From assembly GCA_046758905.1 (NCBI GenBank), contig JBHIBC010000036.1:1-29345 (forward strand): 29,345 nucleotides of DNA. The letters run 5' to 3'. The notes below the pieces were generated by a model. That model had not been told where the DNA came from and made no database searches. It saw only the letters and a list, made by a program, of their open reading frames with translations. The stretch is from JBHIBC01 sp046758905 (lineage in GTDB: Bacteria; Acidobacteriota; Polarisedimenticolia; Gp22-AA2). Made by a program: the position numbers and the translations under genes. Below are positions 16,935 to 24,922 of the stretch, one piece after another; positions within the stretch are counted from its first letter, which is position 1; each line of letters opens with the position of its first letter.

Positions 16935-18308
16935 GTGAAAAACGTCTACGAGAACGTCGTCGACGCCATCGGGCGCACGCCCCTGGTTCGGCTCAACTAC
17001 CTCGGGAGGGAGACCGGGGCGACCTTCTACGCCAAGCTCGAGTACCTCAATCCCGGAAACTCCGTCAAGGATCGAATCGCCGTCCAGATGCTCGACGACG
17101 CGGTGCGCGAGGGCCTCGTGTCCCCCGGCGGTACCATCGTCGAGTGCACCAGCGGGAACACCGGCATGGGATTGGCGATGGTCGGCTCGGCCCGGGGCTT
17201 CCGGACCATCCTGGTCATGCCGGACAAGGTCAGCAGCGAGAAGATCAAGGCGCTGCGGGCGTTCGGCGCCAAGGTGATCACCACGCCGACGGCGGTCGCT
17301 CCGGAGGACCCGCGGTCCTATTACTCCGTGGCGCGGCGCATCGCGGAACAGACGCCCAACTGCTTCTTCGCGAACCAGTACCACAACCGGAGCAATCCGG
17401 AGGCGCACGTGCGCACCACGGGACCGGAGATCTGGGAGCAGCTCGGGGACCGGCTGGACGCCGTCGTGGTGGCCACCGGCACCGGCGGCACGCTCACCGG
17501 CACCGGGCGCTACCTGAAGGAGCGCAAGCCGTCGATCCGGATGGTGATGATCGACCCTGTCGGGTCGATCCTCCACGAGTACTTCAAGACCCGCAGGGTG
17601 TCGAAGGTCTTCAAGACCTACCAGGTGGAGGGCTTCGGCGAGGACTTCGTGCCGACCAGCCTGGACATCGACGTGGTGGACGATTGCTACCAGGTGAGCG
17701 ACAAGGAGTGCTTCCTGACGGCGCGCGAGCTGACCCGCAGGGAGGGTTTGTTCACGGGGGGCTCGGGCGGCGGGGCGGTCTGCGGCGCGATCAAGTTCGC
17801 GCGCGAGCATCCCGAGTGCCGCACGATCGTCGTCATCCTGCCCGACTCGGGGTCCCGTTACCTCAGCAAGGTGTACGACGACGACTGGATGCGCGAGAAC
17901 TCGTTCCTCGATGACGAGGAGATCTACGGTCGCCTCGGCGACCTGGTCGGGCGCCGCCGGCAGCCGCTGATCGCCGCGGCCCCGGGCGACGGCGTGCAGA
18001 AGATCATCGAGATCATGAAGAGCCACGGCATCTCCCAGCTGCCGGTCCTGGAAGGCGGACGGCTCTTGGGGATCATCTCGGAGGTGGACCTCCTCAAGGC
18101 CCTCATCGAGGATCCCGCGTGCGTCGATCGGCCGGTGGCCGACTTCATGGATCAGAACTACGTCGTCGTCTCCCCCGACACGCCCGCCAGCCGCCTGGCC
18201 TCCGTGTTCACCGAGGGCAAGGTCGCGCTGATGGAGGACCGCGGACAGATCACGGCGGTGGTGACCAAGATCGATCTGATCGACCACATGGCCGGCACGA
18301 CGCGGTGA
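16935..18308 (+). CDS. cbs: Cystathionine beta-synthase with C-terminal CBS pair
   Basis: 457 residues from GTG 16935. PLP enzyme of fold type II: Lys45 in GNSVKDR is the Schiff-base lysine, SGNTG (73-77) holds the PLP and GTGGTLTGTG binds its phosphate. GFGEDFVPTSLD and the C-terminal tandem CBS domains (about 335-455) fit cystathionine beta-synthase rather than plain O-acetylserine sulfhydrylase, suggesting serine plus homocysteine to cystathionine. The CBS pair may sense an adenosyl ligand. A cysteine synthase activity cannot be excluded. It is followed 22 bp later by the AGCS symporter gene, probably in one transcript. Confidence 0.93.
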   Translation: MKNVYENVVDAIGRTPLVRLNYLGRETGATFYAKLEYLNPGNSVKDRIAVQMLDDAVREGLVSPGGTIVECTSGNTGMGLAMVGSARGFRTILVMPDKVSSEKIKALRAFGAKVITTPTAVAPEDPRSYYSVARRIAEQTPNCFFANQYHNRSNPEAHVRTTGPEIWEQLGDRLDAVVVATGTGGTLTGTGRYLKERKPSIRMVMIDPVGSILHEYFKTRRVSKVFKTYQVEGFGEDFVPTSLDIDVVDDCYQVSDKECFLTARELTRREGLFTGGSGGGAVCGAIKFAREHPECRTIVVILPDSGSRYLSKVYDDDWMRENSFLDDEEIYGRLGDLVGRRRQPLIAAAPGDGVQKIIEIMKSHGISQLPVLEGGRLLGIISEVDLLKALIEDPACVDRPVADFMDQNYVVVSPDTPASRLASVFTEGKVALMEDRGQITAVVTKIDLIDHMAGTTR

Positions 18309-18330
18309 CCGGGCCCGACCGGACCCGGGC

Positions 18331-19716
18331 GTGACAGGCGAGCCGGCCGCCGGCATCCAGCAGACCCTCCTCGAACTCCTCGGCAAGGCGAACTCCGTCA
18401 TCTGGGGCCCGCCGATGCTCGTCCTGTTGGTCGGGACCGGCATCTTCTACACCATCCTCCTGCGCGGGCTGCAGTTCCGCACCCTGTGTCACTCGCTCTG
18501 GCTGGCGTTCGTCAAGCGCCGGGACGTGGCGGCCGGCGCGACCGGAGACATCAGCCACTTCCAGGCGCTGATGACCGCGCTGGCGGCCACCGTCGGGACC
18601 GGGAATATCGCCGGCGTGGCCACGGCGATCGCAGCCGGCGGGCCGGGCGCGCTGTTCTGGATGTGGGTCACCGGCCTGTTCGGCATGGCGACGAAGTACG
18701 CGGAGGCGGTCCTCGCGGTGAAGTACCGCGTGACCGACCGTCTCGGCAGGATGAGCGGCGGGCCGATGTATTACCTGGAGCGCGGCCTGCGGTGGAAGCC
18801 GCTCGGGATCGCCTTCGCGTCGCTCGGCGCCATCGCCGCGTTCGGGATCGGCAACATGGTGCAGTCGAACTCCGTCGCCGACGCCCTGCGGACACATCCG
18901 TTCAACGTGAGCCCGGCGACCACCGGCATCGTGCTGATGGTGGCCACGGGCCTGGTGCTGCTCGGCGGGATCCGCGGCATCGCGCGGGTCACGTCGGTGC
19001 TGGTGCCGGCGATGATCGTCGTCTACACGGCCGGGGCGCTGGCGGCGCTTCTCCTGGAATGGAGAAGCATCCCCGGGATCGTGTCGCTGGTGATCTCCGA
19101 GGCCTTCACGCCGACCGCGGCCATCGGCGGGTTCGCCGGCGCCACCCTGCGCGAGACCATCCGCTTCGGCGTGGCCCGCGGCGTCTTCTCGAACGAGTCG
19201 GGCCTCGGCAGCTCGCCGATCGCCGCCGCGGCGGCGCGCACGAAGGATCCGGTCGTCCAGGCGCTCGTGTCGATGACCCAGACGTTCATCGACACCATCG
19301 TGGTGTGCTCGATGACCGGGTTCGTGATCATCGCCACCGGAGCATGGAGGTCGGGATCCACCGGGGCGGCCTTGACGACATCGGCCTTCAACCTCGGGCT
19401 GCCCGGGAACTTCGGCGGCGCCATCGTCGTCATCGGGCTGGCGCTGTTCGCTTACTCCACCGTGCTCGGCTGGAGCTACTACGGGGAGAAGTGTACCGAG
19501 TACCTCCTCGGGGAGAGCTCGATCGTGTGGTACCGCGTCCTGTTCACCGTGATGGTCGGCGCGGGGGCCGTGGTCAAGGTCGACCTCGTCTGGGCCCTCG
19601 CCGACGCGATGAACGGACTGATGGCGCTACCGAACCTGGTGGGGCTGCTGGGCCTGTGGGGCGTCGTGGCGACGGAGACCCGACGCTACCTGGGGGCGGG
19701 CCGCGCGGGCTCCTAG
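18331..19716 (+). CDS. Alanine/glycine:cation symporter (AGCS family)
   Basis: 461 residues, about ten transmembrane segments, inner membrane. The family signature is seen in TALAATVGTGNIAGVATAIAAGGPGALFWMWVTGLFGMATKYAE and in GVFSNESGLGSSPIAAAAA. It imports alanine or glycine with Na+ or H+. GTG 18331 is the first plausible start after the cystathionine beta-synthase stop (22-bp gap), and the first transmembrane helix begins at about residue 29. The stop TAG (19714-19716) shares the palindrome CTAG with the stop of the convergent small membrane gene on the other strand. Confidence 0.95.
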   Translation: MTGEPAAGIQQTLLELLGKANSVIWGPPMLVLLVGTGIFYTILLRGLQFRTLCHSLWLAFVKRRDVAAGATGDISHFQALMTALAATVGTGNIAGVATAIAAGGPGALFWMWVTGLFGMATKYAEAVLAVKYRVTDRLGRMSGGPMYYLERGLRWKPLGIAFASLGAIAAFGIGNMVQSNSVADALRTHPFNVSPATTGIVLMVATGLVLLGGIRGIARVTSVLVPAMIVVYTAGALAALLLEWRSIPGIVSLVISEAFTPTAAIGGFAGATLRETIRFGVARGVFSNESGLGSSPIAAAAARTKDPVVQALVSMTQTFIDTIVVCSMTGFVIIATGAWRSGSTGAALTTSAFNLGLPGNFGGAIVVIGLALFAYSTVLGWSYYGEKCTEYLLGESSIVWYRVLFTVMVGAGAVVKVDLVWALADAMNGLMALPNLVGLLGLWGVVATETRRYLGAGRAGS

Positions 19717-19877
19717 GAGGCCGGGCGGCCGGGCGGCCCCGCGCGGCCCGCGTCTGTCGGCTTCCCGTCACCCTTCAGGATCCCCCCGAGATCCCTGAGG
19801 AAAAAGCAGAAGATCACCAAGGCGCTGCCGGCCAGGGCGACGATCATGACCCAGGTGAAGACGTCCCAGGCGTTCAT
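19713..19877 (-). CDS. Small symporter partner protein
   Basis: 54 residues: MNAWDVFTW, one hydrophobic helix (VMIVALAGSALVIFCFFL), then RDLGGILKGD and a Gly/Pro/Arg tail. Its ATG overlaps the stop of the SSS symporter (ATGA at 19877-19874), so it is translationally coupled. Short one-helix proteins of this kind are known next to SSS transporters and have been annotated as small accessory proteins; assignment here rests on context and recollection. Its TAG (19715-19713) overlaps the AGCS stop of the opposite strand. Confidence 0.75.
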   Translation of the reverse strand: MNAWDVFTWVMIVALAGSALVIFCFFLRDLGGILKGDGKPTDAGRAGPPGRPAS

Positions 19878-21385
19878 GCCCGCGCCCCGACACGCGCAGC
19901 CGGCCCGACGTCGCGACCGAGCAGGTTGCCCAGGATGAATCCCGCGAGCGACAGCGGGAGAGTGAAGAACAGGGCGTACTCCCGCCACAGGCTGAGCTCG
20001 ACGCCGCCTACAGCGAAGTCCCAGATGAACGTGGCGTGCTCCTCGCTCCTGGCCCCGAAGGTGTACAGGACGACATAGTAGATGAACGCGCCGACGAAGC
20101 CGAAGGCGCACGAGAGAAGGCCCGCGAGCCTGGTCTTGCGGCCCCTCCAGTAGAGGCTCGCCATGATCGGGACGAACACGGTGGAGGTCAGCATGGTCGC
20201 GAGGAAGACCCACATCGCCATGATCCTCTCGAACAACAGCGCCACCGTGTACCCCACGATCCACGACGCCAGGATGCCCCACTTCGTGTACCGCACCAAC
20301 TGCTCGCTCGTCGCCCTCGGGTTGAATATCGGGCGGTAGATGTCGTAAACGATGTTTCCACCCGCCACCAGGCAGTAGGAGTCGATCGTCGACATCCCCG
20401 TGGAGAGGACGCCGGCAAGGAACAGGCCGGTGAGCCCTGCCGGCAGGGCGAAGACCACGACCCGCAGGAGCGCGGTATTGGGGTGGATGCCGGACGGCAG
20501 AGCCCCGGCCTGTACCGCACCCGCCGCCAGCATCCCGGCCGCCGTCACGCACCAATCGTACGCCCCCCAGACGACGACGCCGATCAAGAGTGCGTTCCGG
20601 ACCTGCCTGAAATCCCGTGCGGCGAAGATCCTTTGGTAGAAGGCCGGGTCGACCAGGACGGTCAGGCCGGTGGCCGCGTAGATGATCACCAGCCCGATCG
20701 GGGTGCCGCCGAGAGGCTCGAAGAAGCTCTCGGGCATCGCCCCCTCCAGATACTCGAACCCCCCCACGCGGCCCATGATGATCGGGAGCGCGACCGCCAG
20801 CGTCACGCACATCATCACGAACTGGACGGTGTCGGTGATCGCCACCGCCCAGAGACCCCCCAGCAGCGTGTACGCGAGGGCGATGAGGCCGATGACGAGC
20901 GCCCCGACCCGCCAGTCCCATCCGAAGATCACGTGGAACGCCATCCCGAGGCCCAGAAGCCCGGCCGAGGGGACGGAGTAGATGAACGATGCGGCCGCCC
21001 CGAAGACGCCGGCCGGACGGCCGTAGTGCCGGTGGAGGATATCCGGAAGCGACTTGAACTCGGCGTCGCGCAGCCTCCTGGTCAGCAGGAAGGCCGCCAG
21101 GATGAAGAACATGTAATACGGTTCCGAATAGCCGATGAAGGCGACGATCCCCTCGTTGTAGCCCAGCTCCGAAGTGCCGAACAGGACATCGATGCCATAG
21201 TAGGTGGAGACCAGCGTGCAGATCAGGATCGGCGTGGTCATCGCGCGGCCGGCGATGAAGAACTCGTCGAAGTTCGGCGCCTTGCGGAACACGTAGTAGC
21301 CGATCCCGAGCATCAGCAGGACGTAGGCGCCGATGACGGCGAAATCGACCCAAGACATGTGGACGTTCAGCTGCAGGTCGCCCAT
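19874..21385 (-). CDS. Sodium:solute symporter (SSS family)
   Basis: 503 residues, about 13 transmembrane helices, inner membrane. Family marks are FVVIGAYVLLMLGIGYYVFRKAPNFDEFFIAGRAM-like N-terminus (FDEFFIAGR), LLGGLWAVAITDTVQF and GVLSTGMSTIDSYCLVAGG. The substrate may be a sugar, amino acid, carboxylate or urea; it cannot be read. ATG 21385 has GGAG upstream; an internal ATG nine codons later (MSWVDF) is the alternative. It is coupled to the small partner protein and lies tail-to-tail with the AGCS gene. Confidence 0.93.
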   Translation of the reverse strand: MGDLQLNVHMSWVDFAVIGAYVLLMLGIGYYVFRKAPNFDEFFIAGRAMTTPILICTLVSTYYGIDVLFGTSELGYNEGIVAFIGYSEPYYMFFILAAFLLTRRLRDAEFKSLPDILHRHYGRPAGVFGAAASFIYSVPSAGLLGLGMAFHVIFGWDWRVGALVIGLIALAYTLLGGLWAVAITDTVQFVMMCVTLAVALPIIMGRVGGFEYLEGAMPESFFEPLGGTPIGLVIIYAATGLTVLVDPAFYQRIFAARDFRQVRNALLIGVVVWGAYDWCVTAAGMLAAGAVQAGALPSGIHPNTALLRVVVFALPAGLTGLFLAGVLSTGMSTIDSYCLVAGGNIVYDIYRPIFNPRATSEQLVRYTKWGILASWIVGYTVALLFERIMAMWVFLATMLTSTVFVPIMASLYWRGRKTRLAGLLSCAFGFVGAFIYYVVLYTFGARSEEHATFIWDFAVGGVELSLWREYALFFTLPLSLAGFILGNLLGRDVGPAARVGARA

Positions 21386-21426
21386 CCGAGCTCCATGTGA
21401 GAGATCCGTTGCGATGAGTTGCGCTT

Positions 21427-21454
21427 GCTATCACAGGCGCCGCGGAGCGGTCAA
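21427..21454 (-). promoter_or_regulatory. Candidate promoter of the SSS symporter
   Basis: Minus strand: TTGACC (21454-21449) and, 16-17 nt on, GATAGC or ATAGCA (about 21432-21426). The -35 is good and the -10 weak. It predicts a leader of about 35 nt with GGAG before ATG 21385. Confidence 0.35.
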
Positions 21455-21468
21455 GTGGACGGCGGAGC

Positions 21469-22620
21469 CTACCGGACCAGGATATGGACAGGCAGCTCGC
21501 TGGCGGGCAGGATCACGGCCTGGCCCGGAGACGCGGGGCCTTCGGTTCCCGAGGGCACGCGTTCGACCGTGATCCGAATCGATCCGGGGAACCATCGCAC
21601 CGAGACGACGCGCAGCCTGGCCGGGGGATCGCTCCCCAGATCGTCGCGCAGCAGGATCGCCATCTCGGCCTCGAAGTCGATGCCGGCCGTCCGTCCGCCC
21701 GCGGCGGCGACCAGGGTGGACCACGCTTCCTGCGATCTGACGACCTCATGGTCCCTGCCGAGCTCCGGAGCCCTCCGCGCCGGGGCGACCCGGAACGGCG
21801 GCCGCGGCTCCGCCGGAGCGCGCCGCGGGGGTGGTTCGGCCTCCTCCGCGGCGGCGATCGCGACAGGCGGGGGGGCCGCCTCGGCCCTCCGCTCCGCTTC
21901 GACCCGCGCGACTTCGGCCCTCTCCGGGCCGGCGGCGGAGGGCCGTTTCGGCTGTTCCGCTCCGACCGCCTCCAACGCCGCGGGGATCCCCGGGGGGTTC
22001 GGCTCGCGCCTGGAGGCGAGCCCCCGGCGGGCCGTGCCTTTCTCCGGCTCGGGCTCAGGGGGGACCGCGCCCTCCTTCCCCGACGCGAGGTAGCCGAGCG
22101 ATCGGAGCGCCTCGAGCGTCTCCTCGTCCGGCACCGACTCGACCTCCCCGGCGCCGACGTCGTCTCGGAAGCCGGGCGGTTGCCGCAGGGCGGTCCCGTC
22201 CCGCTCTGAGAGGCCCGTCCCCAGCCCGGGCGGGGGCTCCTCCGGCCCCCGCTTCATGTACGGCCAGAGGACGAGGGCCAGCGTCAGCATCGCGGCGACG
22301 GCACCGATCACCCGCAGGCCCACGGCGCTCCTCCACAGGGGGAACACGGGCGTCGCGGAGGGCGGCGACGCCCCCTCAGCCCGCGGGCCGGCCTCGGCCT
22401 CCTCCAGGCGCCTGCGCGCACGGCCCGCGAATCCGCGCGGCAGCGGCGGCGCCTCCTCCCGGAACTCGAGGGTCAGTCCCCGGTGGAACTCGACCGCCCG
22501 CCGCAGCGCGTGATCGGACCCGAGGCGGCTCTCGAACTCCTCCCGCTCCTGCTCCGTCAGGAGGCCGTCCAGGTAGAGGTTCAGCTGCTCATCGAGGTCG
22601 TGGTCATGCCTGCCCGCCAT
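21469..22620 (-). CDS. Anti-sigma factor-like membrane protein with PrcB-like C-terminus
   Basis: 383 residues. The N-terminal part LDEQLNLYLDGLLTEQEREEFESRL (about 9-33) has the usual anti-sigma helical pattern but no HxxxCxxC zinc motif. One transmembrane helix lies at about 100-121. The outer part is a long Pro/Glu/Ala/Arg-rich segment containing EALRSLGYLASG (near 169), a motif recurrent in C-terminal tails of proteins from such genomes. It ends with a compact domain (WSTLVAAAGGRTAGIDFEAEMAILLRDD...VVSVRWFPGSIRITVERV) resembling the PrcB C-terminal domain. It probably holds the ECF sigma factor encoded 67 bp upstream; the outer domain may be the sensor. Confidence 0.8.
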   Translation of the reverse strand: MAGRHDHDLDEQLNLYLDGLLTEQEREEFESRLGSDHALRRAVEFHRGLTLEFREEAPPLPRGFAGRARRRLEEAEAGPRAEGASPPSATPVFPLWRSAVGLRVIGAVAAMLTLALVLWPYMKRGPEEPPPGLGTGLSERDGTALRQPPGFRDDVGAGEVESVPDEETLEALRSLGYLASGKEGAVPPEPEPEKGTARRGLASRREPNPPGIPAALEAVGAEQPKRPSAAGPERAEVARVEAERRAEAAPPPVAIAAAEEAEPPPRRAPAEPRPPFRVAPARRAPELGRDHEVVRSQEAWSTLVAAAGGRTAGIDFEAEMAILLRDDLGSDPPARLRVVSVRWFPGSIRITVERVPSGTEGPASPGQAVILPASELPVHILVR

Positions 22621-22687
22621 CTCTCAACCCATCCATGCGACCCTGACGGCCGGCCGCGCCACCGGACGAGGCCGGCCCCGGGCCGGT

Positions 22688-23416
22688 TCAGTCCTCCATG
22701 AGGCGACGGATCCGGGCTCGGGCGCGCGCCAGCCGGGAACGCACGGTGCCGACCGGGATCCCGAGGGCGGAGGCGATCTCCTCGTAATCCAGCTCCTCCG
22801 CGACCCGCAGCACCAGCACGGCCCGCTGACCCGGATCCATCGCGGCCAGCGCCCGGTGCAACCTCTCCGCCTGCTGCTGCCCGACCGCTCGCTCGTGCGG
22901 GCCGGGCGAGCGGTCCGGCATGCGTTCCGCGAGCGACGCGCCCTCGCGCTCGCGGCCGGAGCCTCCCAGCAGCGGGACCATCCTCCAGCGGCGGCGCCTC
23001 CGGAGCCGATTGCTCCACAGGTTCAGCAGGGTCCGGTATAGGTACGTGTAGAAGTCCGCCTCCCCACGGAAGCCGGGGGACGCGCGAAATCCCCGCACCA
23101 GAGCCTCCTGCGACAGGTCCTCGGCCTCGGCCGGATCGCCGCAGAGCCGATACGCGAGAACGTACAGCCGCCGCCCGTACTGATCGATGAGAACGTCGAA
23201 ATCGGGCCCTGCGGCTCCCCACGGCGAGCCAAGCGAGGATCCGGCCGGATCGGGTCCGGCGCGGCCCGGGGAGCCCGCCAGCTCTTCGACACCCGAGCCG
23301 GCAGCGAGTTCCCCCCCTGCGCGGTCGGGACCGCTCCCGCCCGCGGTCCCTCTCGCGCGGGGGACCTCCTCCGGAGCGGGCGGGCGGTCGCAGGGGTTCC
23401 GGATGTCGTGCGACAT
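22688..23416 (-). CDS. ECF RNA polymerase sigma factor
   Basis: 242 residues from ATG 23416. After a Gly/Pro/Ser-rich, low-complexity N-terminus (about 1-70) comes sigma region 2 (LYVLAYRLCGDPAEAEDLSQEALVRGF and YTYLYRTLLNLWSNRLRRRRR) and region 4 (ALAAMDPGQRAVLVLRVAEELDYEEIASALGIPVGTVRSRLARARARIRRL). No other domain is present. The gene lies between an upstream zinc-ribbon gene (27-bp gap) and the downstream anti-sigma-like gene on the same strand. A shorter start nearer region 2 is possible, as the N-terminus looks unconserved. Confidence 0.92.
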   Translation of the reverse strand: MSHDIRNPCDRPPAPEEVPRARGTAGGSGPDRAGGELAAGSGVEELAGSPGRAGPDPAGSSLGSPWGAAGPDFDVLIDQYGRRLYVLAYRLCGDPAEAEDLSQEALVRGFRASPGFRGEADFYTYLYRTLLNLWSNRLRRRRRWRMVPLLGGSGREREGASLAERMPDRSPGPHERAVGQQQAERLHRALAAMDPGQRAVLVLRVAEELDYEEIASALGIPVGTVRSRLARARARIRRLMED

Positions 23417-23443
23417 TCTGAGCGGACCTCGGGACCCCGGGGC

Positions 23444-23788
23444 TCAGGATCCCTTCGGGCCCCGTCCCCGGGGCCTGTCGCCGGTCGCCCGGCGTATGGT
23501 GTAGAGGCGGCGCCGCTGTGGCTGCCCGGGGGCCGGCGGCGCCGGAGGCTCCGTCTCGCCGCGTCCCGGCATCCCCTTCAGCACTTCGTCGAAGAGCTTC
23601 TTGGTCTCGCTCCTGCGCCGCGCCGGAACCTGTCCGTGGCGGAACTCGTGCTCCGTGAGACAGGTGTTGCAGCGCACCTTCCTGACCTCATCCCCGACCA
23701 TGCCGACGACGCCGTGGTTCATGATCAGCCGGCACCGCGAGCAGTAGTCGTCGATCACGTCGCCGAGCCGGACACGCCGATTCTCCAC
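23444..23788 (-). CDS. Zinc-ribbon protein upstream of the sigma factor
   Basis: 114 residues from GTG 23788, with GGAGGA about 9 nt before it. Four cysteines as two CxxC pairs (C16/C19 in DYCSRCR and C40/C43 in VRCNTCLTEHEF) form a zinc ribbon; the spacing of 20 between pairs and the segment LIMNHGVVGMVGDEVRKVRCNTC look specific. The C-terminal half is Arg/Pro-rich (from about 56) and probably disordered. I recognise no named family. As first gene of the zinc ribbon-sigma-anti-sigma run it may be co-regulated with them. Alternatively it could act in RNA or ribosome metabolism. Confidence 0.78.
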   Translation of the reverse strand: MENRRVRLGDVIDDYCSRCRLIMNHGVVGMVGDEVRKVRCNTCLTEHEFRHGQVPARRRSETKKLFDEVLKGMPGRGETEPPAPPAPGQPQRRRLYTIRRATGDRPRGRGPKGS

Positions 23789-23954
23789 GCAGCCGATCCT
23801 CCGGGAGGTTGGGTTCAGGGGAGATTCATGGTAGCCGTTCCGCCGCCAAATTGGAAGCGGTCTTGGCCGCGAACCGGCCCCGGGTCCCCGCGGCGGAAGG
23901 CCCCCGGACGCCGCGCCCGGCGCCCCACCGGAACGACCGATGCCCTTCCGGCGC

Positions 23955-23960
23955 TATCAT
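23955..23960 (+). promoter_or_regulatory. -10 box of small membrane protein, near-leaderless start
   Basis: TATCAT, then AGCGATGCC, then ATG 23970. Predicted +1 is G23967 or A23970, leaving 0-3 nt. A CCGGAA/TTCCGG inverted repeat (23928-23933, 23946-23951) lies just upstream and could be an operator. Confidence 0.45.
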
Positions 23961-23969
23961 AGCGATGCC

Positions 23970-24356
23970 ATGATGGTGCCGCCGCGCGACCGGCCGGGGC
24001 GGGCGACGGGGCGGCGCGCCCGCTACCCCGCGATCGCCCGCGCCTGCTTCCATCTCAACTGGGCCTTTCTCATCCTGTGGACTGCGTACCTCGCGGGCCC
24101 CGATGTCCTCGCGATCGTTCGCCTCCCGACCGAGGCCCTCGCCTACCGGCTGTTCTACGGTGCCTTCTTCGCGTCTCACTTCGTTCTGATGTCGGTCGGG
24201 ATCATCGCGCTGTTCGTCGTGATCATCGAGATCCACGCCCGGCGGCCGGTCATCGGGTTCCGCAGCGTGCTGATCGCCCTGACGCTGCCGGTAGTCTCGT
24301 TTCTCTACTTCGCCTCCCGCTTCTTGCTCGAGGTGCGGCGCTGGCTGGAGCGCTGA
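23970..24356 (+). CDS. Small three-helix membrane protein
   Basis: 128 residues from ATG 23970 (ATG 23973 is equivalent). After a basic N-terminus, three hydrophobic helices are seen: ACFHLNWAFLILWTAYLAG, FYGAFFASHFVLMSVGIIALFVVIIE and SVLIALTLPVVSFLYFASRFLLE. It begins and ends with Arg-rich segments, suggesting the positive ends face the cytoplasm. No family recognised. It diverges from the zinc-ribbon gene and converges with the TlpA-like gene (11-bp gap). A longer frame from 23941 is open, but the -10 box lies within it, so it is rejected. Confidence 0.7.
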   Translation: MMVPPRDRPGRATGRRARYPAIARACFHLNWAFLILWTAYLAGPDVLAIVRLPTEALAYRLFYGAFFASHFVLMSVGIIALFVVIIEIHARRPVIGFRSVLIALTLPVVSFLYFASRFLLEVRRWLER

Positions 24357-24367
24357 GAGGGGATCCC

Positions 24368-24922
24368 TCAGAGCAGATCCTGGACCGCCCTCTCGAGGGT
24401 GCGCCGATCCACCAGCCCGACGAACTTCCTGCGGACACGCCCCTCGCGATCGACGAGAAAGGTGGTCGGGACCGCATCCGGCTCGCCCAAAAGCTCGGCC
24501 GCGCGGCTGTTGAACATCCCGTTCGGGTACTTCAGCGGGACGCCTCGCTGGAACTGAAGGACCATGGCCGGCTGGTCGTCCACCGAGAGTCCCACGACCA
24601 CCAGCCCGCGATCCCGATAGCGCTCGTACAGGGCGTTGAGCTGCGGAATGATCTTGCGACAGGGGCCGCACCAGGTCGCCCAGACGTCGAAGATCCTCAC
24701 CTTGCCCCGGTGCGGCGCCAGATCGATCCGCCTGCCGTGCGGGTCCTCGAGGACGAGCGACGCGTAAGGATCGGCCCCGTCCGACCCGGGCGTGTCCGTC
24801 GCCACGGAGGCTTCGGCGAGCGACAGGGCCGGCTCGCGGGCGGGCGGCGTGCCGCTGCAGGCGGCGGCGAGCGTCCCGACCAGCAGCGCGACCCAGGCCC
24901 CGCGTACGGGGGGCCGGTTCAT
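24368..24922 (-). CDS. TlpA/ResA-like thioredoxin-fold lipoprotein
   Basis: 184 residues. The signal region ends with a lipobox LAAAC (Cys22), predicting a lipid-anchored periplasmic protein. The thioredoxin fold carries WATWCGPCRK (Cys85, Cys88), VGLSVDDQP and the cis-Pro loop VPTTFLVDREG, typical of TlpA/ResA-type thiol:disulfide reductases in cytochrome c or metal-centre assembly. The start overlaps the stop of the HMA-domain gene (ATGA at 24922-24919), so the two are co-translated and probably work together on a metal or thiol substrate. Confidence 0.93.
   Translation of the reverse strand: MNRPPVRGAWVALLVGTLAAACSGTPPAREPALSLAEASVATDTPGSDGADPYASLVLEDPHGRRIDLAPHRGKVRIFDVWATWCGPCRKIIPQLNALYERYRDRGLVVVGLSVDDQPAMVLQFQRGVPLKYPNGMFNSRAAELLGEPDAVPTTFLVDREGRVRRKFVGLVDRRTLERAVQDLL

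Noticed and set aside
16845..18443. 532-codon open frame opposite cystathionine beta-synthase
   Set aside because: Antisense shadow; no recognisable domain.
20036..21400. 454-codon plus-strand frame opposite the SSS symporter
   Set aside because: Asp/Arg/His/Pro-rich translation, no hydrophobic pattern, and the minus strand has a clear symporter.
23941..23969. Longer start (23941) for the small membrane protein
   Set aside because: The extension would contain the TATCAT -10 box; ATG 23970 fits the likely transcript and the basic N-terminus of a membrane protein.
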